In this document: positions 5,745-7,136 of the stretch, piece after piece | Layout: every line of letters begins with the position of its first letter | How positions within the stretch are numbered: position 1 is the stretch's first letter | NCBI GenBank assembly: GCA_902580265.1 | Contig: CACHJY010000041.1 | Location: forward strand, 1 to 7,136 | DNA: 7,136 bases | Source of the DNA: an uncultured Alphaproteobacteria bacterium | Lineage (GTDB): Bacteria; Pseudomonadota; Alphaproteobacteria; Rhodobacterales; Rhodobacteraceae | Direction of reading: 5' to 3' | The notes under the pieces: model-generated | Databases searched by the model: none | What the model was told of the DNA's origin: nothing | Seen by the model: the letters and a program-made list of their open reading frames with translations, nothing else | Program-made: the position numbers and the translations under genes

Positions 5745-7136
5745 TTAGTCTTTTAGAAAAATTTCAGTAACGCCAATACCTGTCGCTTGATAAGCATCAT
5801 ATATCTCATCAGCTCCTGAAATTTTCAGTGTCTCGGGATTGCCTTGAGATCGTGTCGGCACAATTATTTTCCCCTTGAAACCATAGCGCCTTGCTTGCTG
5901 TGTAGACCAATTTTGGGCATGAAATTCTGGTAAAGCTAGGATAATGGCTTTTAATTTGCCAAATCTTAGCTTTGACCAAAACCCTGGATCCTCTGCATCA
6001 GCAAACGTAACCCTTTTCCCAAATTTTAACCGTTCCTTAACGAGATTAGTATCAGCGTCAAAGCCTACTACTTTTACATTGTTAGCTGACAAATTATCAA
6101 AAATCGCACTACCTACTCTTCCCATTCCTAGAACCATAACATCAGCACCACCACATGTATGCGGTTGCTCGTCTGGATGATGTTGACGTCTTTCAAATTT
6201 CACTAAATACTTCTCAATTACGACAAAAATCTCATGCACTGAGTTATTCAAAATAGCACCTAATGCAAAGCTAAAGCATATAGTGCAGGTTAGAATGGAG
6301 AATATCTCCGAGTTTAAAAGTCCATTTTGTTCCCAAGACGATATAAGTATCAACGAAAATTCTGAGTAAGTTGCTAACGAAATGACTATTAAAAACGCGG
6401 TATAAGCTCTCAGCTTAAATGCCAACAGAAGACCAAATAAAACAATCGATTTAATGAATATAAGGATTGTTATTAAAAATGCGGTTAGAATAATCTGTAA
6501 ATTTAGATCTAAGCTCATTCCGAGCGAAAAGAAAAATGCTACTAATAAGATCTCTCTTATTGTCCATATTCTTTCTCCCAGTTGTTTTGCAGACTTATAG
6601 TTTGCCATTAACATACCTAGAGTGAGGGCACCTATTTCTCCTGATAATCCAGCGTATTTGAATAGTGCTGAACCTAATAACAAAGCCAGTAAGATTGTAG
6701 CAATCAGCTCCAATTCTTCACTTGGATTAAATTTTTCTAATAATATTTTTAATATTGGAATTAATAAGGGTAACGCAAGCAGGTAAAGAGCTGAAGGTGT
6801 CCATGATGTGTCATTTGTAAGTAACAGGACTATGAGAGCTAAAATATCTTGAAATATTAGCAAAGATATCGCTAATCTGCCGTGAAAAGTTGTTAGCTCA
6901 TTTCGATTTTCGAGAGCCTTTGACGCTATAATTGTACTGGAGAAGGTGAAAGCTACACAGATGAGTATTTTGATTTCTAGGCTTACACCAAGATTAAGGA
7001 GAAACAAAAAAATTAAAAAAACAACAGAAGAGTGCACCAAGAATACCAAAAAGAGTGAGGCATTTAACAGTGATGAGGGTTTGATTTTCAAACCTATAGA
7101 AAATAAAAGAAGCTCGACTCCAATCTCAGATGGTAT
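5745..7136 (-). CDS. Kef-type (CPA2) cation:proton antiporter with C-terminal TrkA-N domain, partial (N-terminus beyond right edge)
   Basis: A multi-pass inner-membrane antiporter exchanging K+ or Na+ for protons. An in-frame TTG at 7091 could be taken as the start, but the frame stays open to the edge and reads SEIGVELLLFSIGLKI, matching the conserved E(L/I)GVxLLLFxIGLE region of Kef proteins. The gene therefore starts outside the window and roughly 50 residues are missing; 463 are visible. In visible-residue numbering, FSSTIIASKALENR (about 65-78) precedes HGRLAISLLIFQD with the transport Asp at about 97; GEIGALTLGMLMA (about 166-178) and FFFSLGMSLDL (about 202-212) are further antiporter motifs. 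A linker leads to a TrkA-N/RCK nucleotide-binding domain from about 332 (GMGRVG at 337-342, acidic Asp at about 360) that runs to the C-terminus. There is no TrkA-C domain, so it is shorter than E. coli KefB or KefC and closer to single-RCK relatives. Nucleotide-dependent gating is inferred from the family. The cation is not determinable. Confidence 0.92.
   Translation of the reverse strand: MPSEIGVELLLFSIGLKIKPSSLLNASLFLVFLVHSSVVFLIFLFLLNLGVSLEIKILICVAFTFSSTIIASKALENRNELTTFHGRLAISLLIFQDILALIVLLLTNDTSWTPSALYLLALPLLIPILKILLEKFNPSEELELIATILLALLLGSALFKYAGLSGEIGALTLGMLMANYKSAKQLGERIWTIREILLVAFFFSLGMSLDLNLQIILTAFLITILIFIKSIVLFGLLLAFKLRAYTAFLIVISLATYSEFSLILISSWEQNGLLNSEIFSILTCTICFSFALGAILNNSVHEIFVVIEKYLVKFERRQHHPDEQPHTCGGADVMVLGMGRVGSAIFDNLSANNVKVVGFDADTNLVKERLKFGKRVTFADAEDPGFWSKLRFGKLKAIILALPEFHAQNWSTQQARRYGFKGKIIVPTRSQGNPETLKISGADEIYDAYQATGIGVTEIFLKD

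Noticed and set aside
5944..6180. Plus-strand open frame of 78 codons
   Set aside because: It is antisense to the TrkA-N domain of the antiporter; the low-complexity Thr/Pro/Ser-rich product is typical of a shadow frame.
7089..7091. TTG as the start of the antiporter
   Set aside because: The frame is open upstream to the window edge and those 15 codons match conserved Kef sequence, so the true start lies outside.

Overview
The window is AT-rich chromosomal DNA (roughly 60-65% A+T by eye) with bacterial gene packing, short Shine-Dalgarno sites and several TTG or GTG starts. No rRNA, tRNA, phage, insertion-sequence or CRISPR signature is visible. The protein families (an ANL acyl-CoA ligase, a class III aminotransferase, a LivM permease, a DFR-like SDR, a Kef-type antiporter and a small CxxC protein) suggest a low-GC proteobacterium, perhaps a gammaproteobacterium. 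That placement is an impression and not proven by the sequence.

Layout. At the left, two small cysteine-rich genes on the minus strand overlap by 19 bases; the second runs off the left edge. They lie downstream of a minus-strand acyl-CoA ligase-like gene (533-2140). A short AT-rich gap (2147-2219) separates that gene from a divergent plus-strand pair. The first of the pair is a class III, PLP-dependent aminotransferase of the glutamate-1-semialdehyde aminotransferase-like group, split by a one-base frameshift at an A run near 2637-2642. The second is a LivM-type branched-chain amino-acid ABC permease (3474-4685) with an unusual C-terminal membrane extension. It converges, with only 16 bases between stop codons, on a minus-strand NAD(P)-dependent SDR (4702-5691). 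Upstream of the SDR, on the same strand and 53 bases away, is a CPA2/Kef-type cation:proton antiporter with a C-terminal TrkA-N domain. Its true start lies beyond the right edge of the window.

How the genes may work together (inference). The divergent ligase and the aminotransferase-LivM pair look like part of a module that takes up an amino acid or amine, transaminates it and activates a carboxylic acid as a CoA thioester. The module looks incomplete. No LivH, LivG, LivF or substrate-binding protein is in the window, the aminotransferase is frameshifted, and an ATG-TAA sits directly before its TTG start. This fits a locus in decay, or one whose other parts lie elsewhere. The antiporter and SDR are probably a separate transcription unit. 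The points most worth a second look are the tandem, apparently paralogous zinc-ribbon-like mini-proteins, the aminotransferase frameshift, the extended orphan LivM, and the displaced YxxxK motif of the SDR.
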